64,000 bases of DNA, taken from positions 1 through 64,000 of the forward strand of contig NGBS01001162.1 of NCBI GenBank assembly GCA_002245135.1. Reading direction: 5' to 3'. This document shows positions 51,291 through 61,813 of this stretch, one piece after another. A model generated the notes under the pieces. The model searched no databases. It had not been told where the DNA came from and was given only the letters and a program-made list of their open reading frames with translations. The DNA is from Proteromonas lacertae. Its lineage: Eukaryota; Sar; Bigyra; Opalinata; Proteromonadidae. The stretch's first letter is position 1. Each line of letters starts with the position of its first letter. A program made the position numbers and the translations under genes.

Positions 51291-54200
51291 ATGAAAGAAA
51301 TTTGTTTATTATCATTTGTTTTTTGTATTTTTTACATTTTAATGTATATTACATAGATATTTGCTGTGTTGCACTTGCAGATGAGAAAAGTTATGTTAAT
51401 CAACACAGTGATTCACAAAATGGAGGTGTCAATCTCAGTAAAATAGTTTCAACAGAATATGAAAAAGGTATTTCACAAGAATATGCTAATCAAATGTGTA
51501 AAGGAGGTAATAAGATTAGTGTTAATTTCTTATTGGAAGGGTATGATGAGAAAAATCAAAAACATGATAATGCATTCGTTGGTTTTAAAAGTATTTTACG
51601 CTCAAGAAGAAGGATTCTGAATATGATGTAACAAATATGTTTACAATGACAGTTAAAACAAACACATATTCATTAATGCTGTGTACATCTTTGGATGATA
51701 TATATGAGTTAAGAAGAAACACCATAAAAGCTTCGCATTTGAGATTAGGAACTATTTCAGTAGAAATGAATGGTAAGATTATTAGAAAAATTGAACTAGA
51801 TGATATAAAAATAAATGATATTGTTGAAATAATATTTGAAGCTGAATCAAGAGTAAGAATTAATCAAGAATCTCCTTCTTTAGAATGGGAATATAGTGAT
51901 GTAAGTCAAAAAGATTCCTCTTGGAGTTTTTATTATAATGCGAATGAAGAGAATTGGAAATCTGGAAAGCCAAGTGAATTTGATAAGAAATCATCGATTA
52001 CTAGATATTATCGAAGTACATTTGAAATAACTAATATAAAAGATAATGGTCCTCCTTCAGTTACAATCGAATATAATGATGGTGTAATAATCTATGTAAA
52101 TGGTAATGAAATATATCGACGAAATCTGAAATCTGGTGAAATCGATTCATCAGTATTATCATTAAAAAGTGAAAGAAAAACTCGGGAAATCTCAATTCCA
52201 TTAGAAGTAATTCAAGAAGGACTAAACTATATAGGAGTTGAAATTCATGAAAATTCTGAGCCAACTGATAAAATCGATTCCTTTTTATTAGTGGTATCTA
52301 ATACTAATGCAATTAGTGGTAGTATTCAAATATCAAAAAGTGATAATGTTGATTATGTTTGTACTCCAGCAACAGATAATGAACTAGACAAAGGATATAA
52401 TATAGAGGGAATGGAAAATACGTTTGAAATCCAAGAAGGAGTAGTAAAAGATTTTTGTTCAATTGCATTCTATAATGATGATAAATTTGATAAACATCCT
52501 GAGAATTTCTTTCCATATAATATAACCTATACATTTAAGAACAATGAAGCTCATTATATAAATGAATTTTCAATAGCTGGTTGTACCAACAATGCCAATA
52601 CTCACCCCAAATCAATGAAGATATTTGGAAGTAGTGATAGTGACAATCCAATCTGGAACGAATTGTATTCTAATGAGAATATGGGTTTAACCGAAATAGG
52701 TGGAGATAAAGATGAAATAGCAGGATTAAATTGTTATAATAAGCATGAATATAGTTTGTTGAATAATAAAAAGTCATTTGAGAGTTATAGACTAGAAGTA
52801 TTAAGTATTAATAACTTTATGGCTACATGGGGATTTTATCTTCAATTTAAGTTATTTGTGATGAATCAAAAGTCATTATCTGTATGTGAAAATGATGGAG
52901 AATTTCCTTCAGTTTATGTAGGTGGAAGTTCGATGGTGAAATGTACTTATGGCTACAAAATTCGAAAATGTTTATCAAATGGTTGGGATAGCGTGATTGA
53001 TGATAATAAATGTGGAACTGGTGAAACTACAGAACCAACATCTGAATCAACTACTCAAATTGCAACTGAAGTTACAACATAACCATTTACAACAGAGACT
53101 ACTACACAATATACAGCAGAAATAACAACAATACCAACAACTGAACAAACCACTCAATCACCTACTACAATTAAACCAACATCACAAATACCTACAAGTC
53201 TAGCACCTCCTCCGCTAATCTCTACTGAATTACCTTCTTATCCTGTTGAAGTGATTGAAGATATGAACCAAATTATAATTAATTCTATTTCAATAGTTCA
53301 AAATGTGAATAAAGAAGCTAAAGAGTTGAACTATAAACCATCAACAAAGAAACATATACAAATCGAATATACAGTTCGAAAAAATAAAGAAGTTAATTCA
53401 AATACACTTCCTTTTGCATCAGAATCATCAACTGAAGAATTTATAAAATCATTTGAAAAAACAAAGAATGATTTTATATCGTTTACACAATCTCATTCAA
53501 TAAAAATGGATGATTATCAACCTCTAATAATTGAAAATAATATAAAAATAGATTTTGGTAATAACAAATTGAATTTACATTTTTCTTTATTTAAATTAAG
53601 AAGAAGATTATTAGATGAGGAAAATCACAATAATAATACATATTCAATGAGATTATTTGGTGATTTAAATAATGTAATAATTGAAAATGTCGAAATTAAT
53701 ATTTATATGAAAGGAAATGGAAATGAGATAGTAATAAGAGAATGTGGAATATTTGGTTCATTAAAAAATTCCACATTGAAGAATATAAAACTAAAATTCT
53801 TTAACAATATTCGATTTGATTGTAATTCTAATCCAACATTTAATGGATTAATCAGTGGTGAAAGTAAAAATGTGACATTTGAGAATATTGAGATAGAGTT
53901 TTATAAAGACAATATTAGAACATTGGCAATAGAAAATAAAGATTCAAATGATATTTGGAATGATAGTTGGTGAAGGAAGTGATATTAGAATTATCAATTG
54001 TAATGTATTTGGTGATATAATGACAGTTATAAATAATGGAAATAATACTAAAGATAATAGCAGTATATTTGGTGGATTGATAGGAAAATGCAATGATAAT
54101 TGTGAAATAAGTAAATCATATATTCAAGTGAATAATATTCTATTATATCAAAGTATGATTTTTGGTGGATTAATTGGTTCATTGACTGAAGGAAGTGAGA

Positions 54201-55915
54201 TGAAAGTAAGTAATTCATTTGTTTATATAGAAAGTGGTTTAAGAATTGGAGTAGATAAAGATCAAAAAGAGTTTGTATATGGAAGTTTTATTGGTGATAC
54301 AAACAGATGTAAAGAAGTGAATATTGATAATAGTTGGTCAATTTTCATAACAATGGGAATAGAAATCAACACAACAACAACAAATTTCGGTGGAATGATA
54401 GGAAGAATAGGTGATATTAGTGATAATGATACAATAGTAATAACCAATTCCACAATTCAAATGCCAATTGGTCATAACAAGTTTATATTTAGAAATGGAG
54501 ATGATGAAATTGATGAATCACCAAATATTGGTTTTATATTTGGAACAAATATATCTGAAAGTAAATCTTATTTATTAGATTATACTATGGCTTATGTAGA
54601 ATCTTGTAATAGTAGTGAATTCTATTGTATATCTCCTCAAATGTATTATCAACCATCTGGAAAATATCCATATATTCCCCCAAAAAGAATACTAGAATCA
54701 ACACAAAATAATTATTGTAGTGGTTCTGGAGCTTTAATATATGATAGTACATTTACTAGCCTTGAATCCAAAGGAAATGATTTTTGTAATTCATTAGGTA
54801 AAACAACTTGTGAAGGATATAATGGAATATGTTATGATTCAACATCATATAGTCCATGTAAACTACCAAAAGAAAAAGATGAATTGACATTATCAAAAGA
54901 TCCAATATATATAAAATCAAGTACATTATTATGTCCAAATGAATGTTCAAAACATGGAGTGTGTATATATGGAGAATGTCGATGTTATGCTGGATTTACT
55001 TCATTTGATTGTAGATTAAGAACATGTCCATATGGAAGTCCAATTTCTAATCCATCAAATGAATATGAGAAAGAAAAAAGAGTGAATTATGAATGTTCCA
55101 ATCAAGGAAAATGTAATAGAAAGAGTGGATTATGTGAATGTTTAAGTGGTTTTGAAGGAAATGCCTGTCAAAGAACAAAATGTCCAAATGAATGTTCAAA
55201 TCATGGAATTTGTATGACAGTAAGTGAAGCTGAATTAAAGAAAGAAAAAGATAATATAAATGATAATGATAAATACAATTATGATATAAACTACTTAAAG
55301 AAATATGAAAAATGGGATAAAGATTCAATTCAAGTATGTGTTTGTGATAAAGAATATCATGGAGTTGATTGTTCAATTCGAAAATGTCCTTATGGTTATT
55401 TGGCTGATAGTGAATGTGATTCATTACCTCAAACTGCAATTACAATTACATATCGAGCACCACAAAGAATTGGAGACAATAATAAAATCTATGTGAAATA
55501 TACAGATCCATTTGGTAGAAAATGGTTTACAAAGAGTTTTAATATAAACGAAAGAGAAGAATGGTTAGATGCTTTAGGTTCTTTACCTCCAGATATAATA
55601 TCAATAGAAGATTTGACAGTTCATATAACAAATGATATTACTGTTTCAATTACATTTTCAAAACATCAAACAGGAAGACAATATCCATTAGAAATAATCG
55701 GAAGTAAAGAAATAAAAGAGATTGATGAATTGAAAGATAAAAAGGATAATGGTATTCTTGATACAGAGAATGGTAAAATATCATATGAAGTAGAATATAC
55801 TCAAAGATCATCAGAATGTAGTAATAATGGAATTTGTGATACAAAGAGTGGAATATGTAATTGTTTTGATGGTTTTAGAGGAATTGCTTGTTCAGAAATT
55901 GATACAACATACTAA
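51291..55915 (+). CDS. Secreted multidomain protein with lectin-like, beta-helix and EGF modules; frame broken
   Basis: The start at 51291 and a 32-base GTAT intron (51325-51356) give a good signal peptide (MKEICLLSFVFYICCVALA). A novel N-terminal region follows. Next is a lectin-like module containing GVIIYVNGNEIYRRN (51900-52300), shared with both giant ectoproteins, then a discoidin-like region, a Cys module (52880-53020) and a Thr/Pro stalk. A SEA-like region leads to a beta-helix of FGGLIG/FGGMIG repeats (53640-54580) and EGF-like modules (54940-55910). The frame breaks three times: a shift near 51605-51620, an in-frame TAA at 53080-53082 inside the stalk, and a shift near 53945. Homology continues across each. 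It may be a recent pseudogene, sequence error, or (for the stop) read-through. Confidence 0.65.
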
Positions 55916-56098
55916 AATATATTGATTATAAATTATATTATTGTATTACTTCTCTTATAATTGTTTTTCTATACGGTAGTTTTTTTATTATTACTATCAA
56001 TAATACTGAAGTGAGTTTAGATGAATAAAGTTTGACTTTTCTTTTGTTAAGATGATGTTATATATGAAAATAAATTCAACTAAAAAAAAACACACAAT

Positions 56099-57274
56099 TT
56101 AATAACATTCATTTAAAATCTTTTCAACATCTTCAGGGAGTATATCTTTATGTTCTCCTAATTTAACTCCATCTTTTTTAAACCTATCACATACTTCTTT
56201 TATCCAACTTTTATCCTGACTACATTTACATTCACTTATTTTTGATGGTAATTTCATTATATCATGATAGAAATGTTTAATCGCTTGGATTGTCTCTTTA
56301 GCAGCAACTAATACATCATCATTCTTTATTCCAAATACATATTCACCTAACATCGCTAACTTCTCTTTCTTTTTGTCTATTTTATACTCAAATATCACTG
56401 GTTCAACTATTGCTAACGTTACAGCATGAGTTAATCCTAAATTAGCTGTCATTTCATGTCCAATTTTATGAGTTGCCCAATCTTCTGGAACACCTTGACA
56501 AATCAAATAATTCAATGCCTGATTTGCTGCCCACATTATATTAGCACGAGCTGCATAATCTTTTGGCTCTTTTATTATCTTCTGACCATTTATGTAAAGT
56601 GTTTTACATAATCCTTCGCTGTATCTATCTTGACAATCAGCATCACATGGATATGTAACATACTGTTCACAAACATGAACAAAAGCATCCACTACACCAT
56701 TTGCTGTTTGATTATCTGGCAATGTGCAGGTTAATTCTGGATCTAATACACTTACTACTGGATATAATGGATCATCCTTAATAGCTAGTTTTCTATGCAT
56801 TTTTCTTCTTGAAATAACAGCTCCTTTGTTACTTTCACTTCCTGTTGCTGGTAAGGTCAATACTGTTGCTATTGGAACTGCTTTTGTAATTGGAGTACGA
56901 TGAATAACAAGATCTTCCCATGGATCTCCATCACAATAACTAGCTGCTGCAATTAATTTCGCTCCATCTATTACTGAACCACCACCAACAGCTAATAAAA
57001 AGCATTTATCTGGACCAATTTGTTTAATTCTCTCTACACATTTCATTAAAGTATCAAAATCAGGATTTGCTTCAATTCCACCAAAATCCTCTACCTCTCT
57101 ATTTCCTAATACTTTCTTTACAGCATCATAAGTTCCATATTTTTTAATGCTTCCTCCTCCATAACACAAAATGAAATGTTTATCTTCTGGCAAGTATTTA
57201 CCAAGTTTTTTGATTGTATCTTTACCAAAAAGAACTCTTGTTGGGTTTATCCAATTGAAATTACTAACAGGCAT
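56099..57274 (-). CDS. Iron-containing alcohol dehydrogenase, YqhD/BDH type
   Basis: A single exon. MPVSNFNWINPTRVLFG at 57274 is the likely start, because family members begin here; an upstream in-frame ATG at 57319 would add 15 hydrophobic residues. About 391 residues. Landmarks are VGGGSVIDGAK (nucleotide), TLPATGSESN and the metal ligands: the Asp and His of NGVVDAFVHVCEQY and the two His of ATHKIGHEM and GLTHAVTLAI. It reduces aldehydes with NADPH (inferred from the YqhD/BDH relatives). The very close match in order and spacing to bacterial YqhD, and the lack of introns in an intron-rich region, suggest a bacterial origin, though a GT31 gene here also lacks introns. Confidence 0.92.
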   Translation of the reverse strand: MPVSNFNWINPTRVLFGKDTIKKLGKYLPEDKHFILCYGGGSIKKYGTYDAVKKVLGNREVEDFGGIEANPDFDTLMKCVERIKQIGPDKCFLLAVGGGSVIDGAKLIAAASYCDGDPWEDLVIHRTPITKAVPIATVLTLPATGSESNKGAVISRRKMHRKLAIKDDPLYPVVSVLDPELTCTLPDNQTANGVVDAFVHVCEQYVTYPCDADCQDRYSEGLCKTLYINGQKIIKEPKDYAARANIMWAANQALNYLICQGVPEDWATHKIGHEMTANLGLTHAVTLAIVEPVIFEYKIDKKKEKLAMLGEYVFGIKNDDVLVAAKETIQAIKHFYHDIMKLPSKISECKCSQDKSWIKEVCDRFKKDGVKLGEHKDILPEDVEKILNECY

Positions 57275-57372
57275 GAAAAATGAGAATAAAAAAATGAAGG
57301 TGTTATCGAAAATTATCAAACACCAATTTTACTGACTTTTTGTAACATACTATACACACATTAAACATCTAT

Positions 57373-59841
57373 TTAAATAATAAATTTTAATTTAGGACAG
57401 TTATTTTTAATTATTTTAAGTAAAGGATGGTTTGAAGGAATTGCATTGTGTGAAAAATTGAATATCTTCAAGAATGTCAATGGAGTTAGATTTCTAGATA
57501 AAGCATACATATCTCTTTCTTCGAATCTATTACTTGAAAAGTTAATATTTCTTATATTGTGTTGCGATTGGATATGTGACAAAAAATACTTTGCTCCATT
57601 TATATCTATTCTGTTATTACTTAAATTAATTGACTTTAGGTTTGATAAAGCAGAAATACAATCAGTTAAAGTATGTAAACCATAAGATCCAATAAGTCCT
57701 CTAGATAAATCTATATTCTTTAATTCTTTTAATATAGATATTCTTAACGAAAAATAAGTCAATTCTTCAGACGAAATCTCATTATCTAATTAATAATAAC
57801 TACAATCATTATTATACTCGATATATCCAGATTCTGTATTAAACTAATGTTTATTAAATGATCAGACAAATATTTTATTCCTTCACTTTTCATATCTGTC
57901 TCAGATAATGAAAGAGTGTTTAGATTTATAGTTTTTGAAAATGAGTCAATTAAATAACAACAATCTTTAAATCCCAATTTATTCTTTGAACAATTAAATT
58001 GTGAAATATTATTTATCCAAAAAGAATTCTCTTCAAATTTTGTACAAGATCCAGATGTAATTAAATTACTGGATATATCTAAAAACGACAAGGATGTAAT
58101 GAATGAAAAATGATTTGATAATGAAATGAATGAGTTATTACCCATCATATTATCAGAAAAGTTTAAATAAGTCAAATTTGTGAATTTAAATAGGAAATTA
58201 GTAAATACCATAATACTTGCATCACTAATATAATTAGAAGAAATATTTAATAGTGTAAGTTCTGGTAATCTTGAATGGTATTGAACAAGTGACATTAATC
58301 CATCTGAACTTATTTTATTGTCTCCAAAATTCAATGACTGTAATTGAGAATATTGTTTTAAATTGTAACAAAAGTCATGAAAACCATCTTTTGATATAAG
58401 GTTAGCTATATAGATATTAAATCTGTTATATACAGCTCAAATCTAGGTGGATTAGTTTTGGTAATCTATTTAGATTGTGTAATAAATTATAAATGTTTTT
58501 ATCTCCAATAGAATTGTTTGAAAAATCGAGAGTTTGAAGGTTTGAAATAAAACAGAAACATGATGATAAAGCAATTACTGCTTCGTTTGTGATCTTACAA
58601 TCTATAAAGATAGTATATTGAAATATATACATGTTAATGATAGTGATTGTAAATTAGATAGATATTTAAATGCAAATCCTATATACTTCCATTCTTTTTG
58701 TGCTGATATATAATCTAAAATAGATAACTAAAAGAAAGAGATATGTATACTTGATAATGATAAATTAACAACATTTGAAAAACATTTTAAATTATATGCC
58801 AATAATTTGAAATGAACACAATATATACAATTTTCCATATCTTTTACTGAAGAATGATTTCTATAAGGTCTTGAATGAGTTATGCAACTAATTATATTTG
58901 GATTTTGTAAATTGATTGATGTGATATGATTTATCTTTGTTTTTAGTTTCATTGGTTTTCTATAAGATTTGAAGAAATTTGGATTATTGATTATATCTAT
59001 GATTGTATTACATTTGTATCTGTTATTTGGATTATTTTGTATCATATTTTGAATTAATATATTTAATTCTGATGGAAAAGATGAATTTAAAATGGGGTTG
59101 TTGTACTTTCTTATATTTCGATAGTTATTTCTATAGCTAAATGAATTTAATGGAGTATTTCTATAAAATAAAAAGCACAATACACATCCTAAAGACCATA
59201 TATCTGTTGAAACATCATAATATTTGTTTTCAATTATTTCTGGGCTTTGGTAATATACATTATCAAATGTATAATTACAATTATTAAACATTTGATGTGA
59301 ATAATCAATAAAATTCACTGATTGATTATCATCAACAAATATATTAGATGGTTTAATATTTCCATGAGTGATAGAATTACTGTGAAATGCTGATAAAGAT
59401 TTAATGATGTTTTTAAGTAATATACAAATACATTCACAATTATGAGTAGTAAAATCTGGTAGATCAAGTTCTTCTAATGAACAACCACTTTGAAATGGTG
59501 TTATAATTAAAACTGAATATGATAAAATGAGATAATTTGATTGAATAATACCTGTCACTTGATTAATTCTATTAATTTGTAAATTCTACTATAATAAACA
59601 CAATAATATATACATATCTTTTCAATATTTCTGAATTAATATTTTCTAAACGATAAATCTTGATAACAACCTCATTTTCTTCATTTTCATTAATTCTGAT
59701 TGTTTGTTTACATATATTTGAGTTAAGGAATATTTTGTTGTAGTTGTGATATTTAGATAATATAAAACTGTCCAATTCTTCTTTTAGATTAACTTGCTTC
59801 TTTGCAGTGTTCTCATAATTATTTTCTTTAACATTATCCAT
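57373..59841 (-). CDS. Pseudokinase with C-terminal leucine-rich repeats
   Basis: Six exons (59841-59614, 58751-59585, 58631-58714, 58434-58601, 57818-58405, 57373-57785) give 771 residues; all introns start GTAT. Residues about 50-290 are kinase-like. The N-lobe Lys is present (VVIKIYR). The catalytic loop is HGNIKPSNIF, so the HRD Asp is Asn, and DFG is DYS. SPEII and DIWSLGCVL (the APE and DxWSxG regions) are kept. Loss of the catalytic Asp argues for a pseudokinase. From about residue 360 come ribonuclease-inhibitor-like LRRs (LQTLDFSNNSIGDKNI, LTYLNFSDNMMG, LKSINLSNNRIDINGA). This is the second pseudokinase in the window; the two are not close relatives. Confidence 0.82.
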
Positions 59842-59954
59842 GTAGAACAAGATATTCAGACTTCTGTTCAAATTACTAGATTTCAACGGAGTTTATTGAC
59901 TTTTTAAAATCTATGGTTATTAAAAAATGTTTTTCATTAACCAATTTTGAAAGA

Positions 59955-61693
59955 ATGAAATTTGCTCACTGCTTCTTTGTTAGTTTATTTTTTCTCTCAA
60001 TCTTGTTTGAAGCATCATGTGCAACTGATGATAAAGATAAAGAGACAAAAGTAGTCTTTGTATTTTTGATGTTTTTGATTTAATAGGATAAAGTATATGC
60101 ATATGCTGGAAAATATCATCCAAGAGAGGCATATGAAATAGCTAATGCAATTATGAAAGAAAAAACACCAGTGGAAGTATTAATTTGATATTATTTGAGT
60201 AGTTGAACAAAATAATTGAAAGCAAACATGAAATGAATGAATTACTAACAAAAATAGTTACAGGATTGGGAATTACAATAATCGATCCATATGAAGAAGT
60301 TGTTCCAATTGGTGATTTGTATATAAGTGGTTCTCAACAATCATTTAAATACGAGAGGTAATAATAGTTATAATATTACTCTATAGAGCATCATTTGGTA
60401 GTTTAACTGATTGTAATGTTCATAAGTTAGTGTTAGGAAGTATATTTTATGATGTTATATATTGTTTTTTAATAGATCCAAGTAACGGTTGTAGTAAATT
60501 TAATAATGAAGAAGATTTAAAAGGTAATATTGTAGTATTAACTCGAGGAGAATATCCTTTTACTTAATATCAATAATAAAATATGTATTTTCTTTAACAT
60601 AATAATTTAAATGTTCATTTTCTCAAAAAGCTGAAAATGTTCAAAAGATTGGAGGTATTGGAATAATTGTTAGTAATAATGCTGAAACAACATTCAGAAT
60701 GCCAAAATCAAAATCGTATTTATATATATATTTATATATTCATATTATAAATAGGGCTGAAGTAAATATCACAATTCCGTGTGTTATAGTAAAGAAGAGA
60801 GATGGATCAAATCTTATTCAAGCTTTATTGAATAGAAAATCCATATATGGTGCATTATTGGGTAAAGAATTATGTCCAAATGGTATTCAATATCCTGAAC
60901 CAATTACAGATCATAAACCTGATGATTTCTTATGGGCTGGAAAATTAGTATTTGGTGGTAATAAAGTATATGGATTTTTAACAGCAACATTTTCAGGAAT
61001 ATTACCAATTAAGATAGATTTGGGAAGATATGAAATTGCTGTAGATATGGATGGATGTACTAAGCCAGATAATAGCATATATAGTGATCATTGGGTTATA
61101 GTAAAAGTATATTATATACTTATTTATTATAGAGAGGAGGTTGTACTTATAGTAATAAGACAATAAATGTTGGTAAATATGGAGGTGCTAAAGGAATAAT
61201 TATATTAAACAATGTACCAGGTTTATCAATACCAAGTGCAATGGATGCTGAAATAAATGAAATACCACCGATACCAGTGATTAGTATTAATCAGAAATCA
61301 CATGATTTAATTGAAAATATAAAATATCAAAGAGGTAAGAATCTAGTAATTGAACCAATTGAAAATAGTTATAATATGAAGTACAGATGGACTAATTTAA
61401 CTAATGTATTAATGAGTAAGTATTTCTATCCCAAAACAAAAGAGAGATGTGATGAAAAGTATATTTTACATTAATTATAATAAAATAGAATGATTGAATT
61501 AAGTACAAAATATTCACTTGATGGAGAACCAGATAAGAATGATGTTTTAGATTTCCTTGATTATTTGAAAAATGAAATATATGAAGTTATTGAACATCCT
61601 TTACCTCCATTACCTACAATTGATGATGCTGAAAGAATGTTGCAGTTGAATATGTCTAAAAAAGCGAATCAAACTGAAGAAGTAAAACCATAA
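59955..61693 (+). CDS. Secreted protein with two protease-associated (PA) domains
   Basis: Signal peptide (MKFAHCFFVSLFFLSILFE). Exons are 59955-60059, 60087-60176, 60203-60357, 60387-60439, 60476-60564, 60624-60715, 60755-61106, 61133-61458 and 61489-61693, giving 488 residues in frame. The first intron could start nine bases earlier. PA domain one spans NPSNGCSKF, IVVLTRGEYPF and QKIGGIGIIVSNN. PA domain two spans VIVKRGGCTYSNKT and GGAKGIIILNN. The RGxxxFxxK spacing matches in both copies. There is no peptidase or membrane segment. PA domains sit in proteases, sorting receptors and RING E3s. Here they may bind peptides in the secretory or lysosomal route. The join 60564/60624 is not GT-AG. 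Confidence 0.78.
60565..60623 (+). other. Unexplained non-GT-AG interruption in the PA-domain gene
   Basis: This 59-base A+T-rich piece with stop codons must be removed to keep PA domain one in frame (RGEYPFT joined to QKAENVQKIGG). It starts TAATAT and ends TTTTCT, so it is not GT-AG. ATATCCTTTT just upstream and TTTTCTTTAAC inside resemble the U12 donor and branch motifs, but a U12 intron at those sites does not keep frame. Confidence 0.5.
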
Positions 61694-61813
61694 AAAAAAA
61701 TGTGTTTGATATTATATTTTGAATGTTTTTTTTTAATCAACAACATAAACAAATAATATATTTATAGATCAAAAAACCAGTTCATAAATTAAATTGCTTG
61801 TTCAAAATTTTAT

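Noticed and set aside
53083-53250. A gene boundary after the TAA at 53080-53082
   Set aside because: The Thr/Pro stalk continues in the same frame past the stop, and no new start or signal peptide follows.
60440-60475. Coding read-through in the PA-domain gene
   Set aside because: The segment is open but starts GTATAT and ends ATAG. Removing it gives the expected PA sequence NPSNGCSKF.
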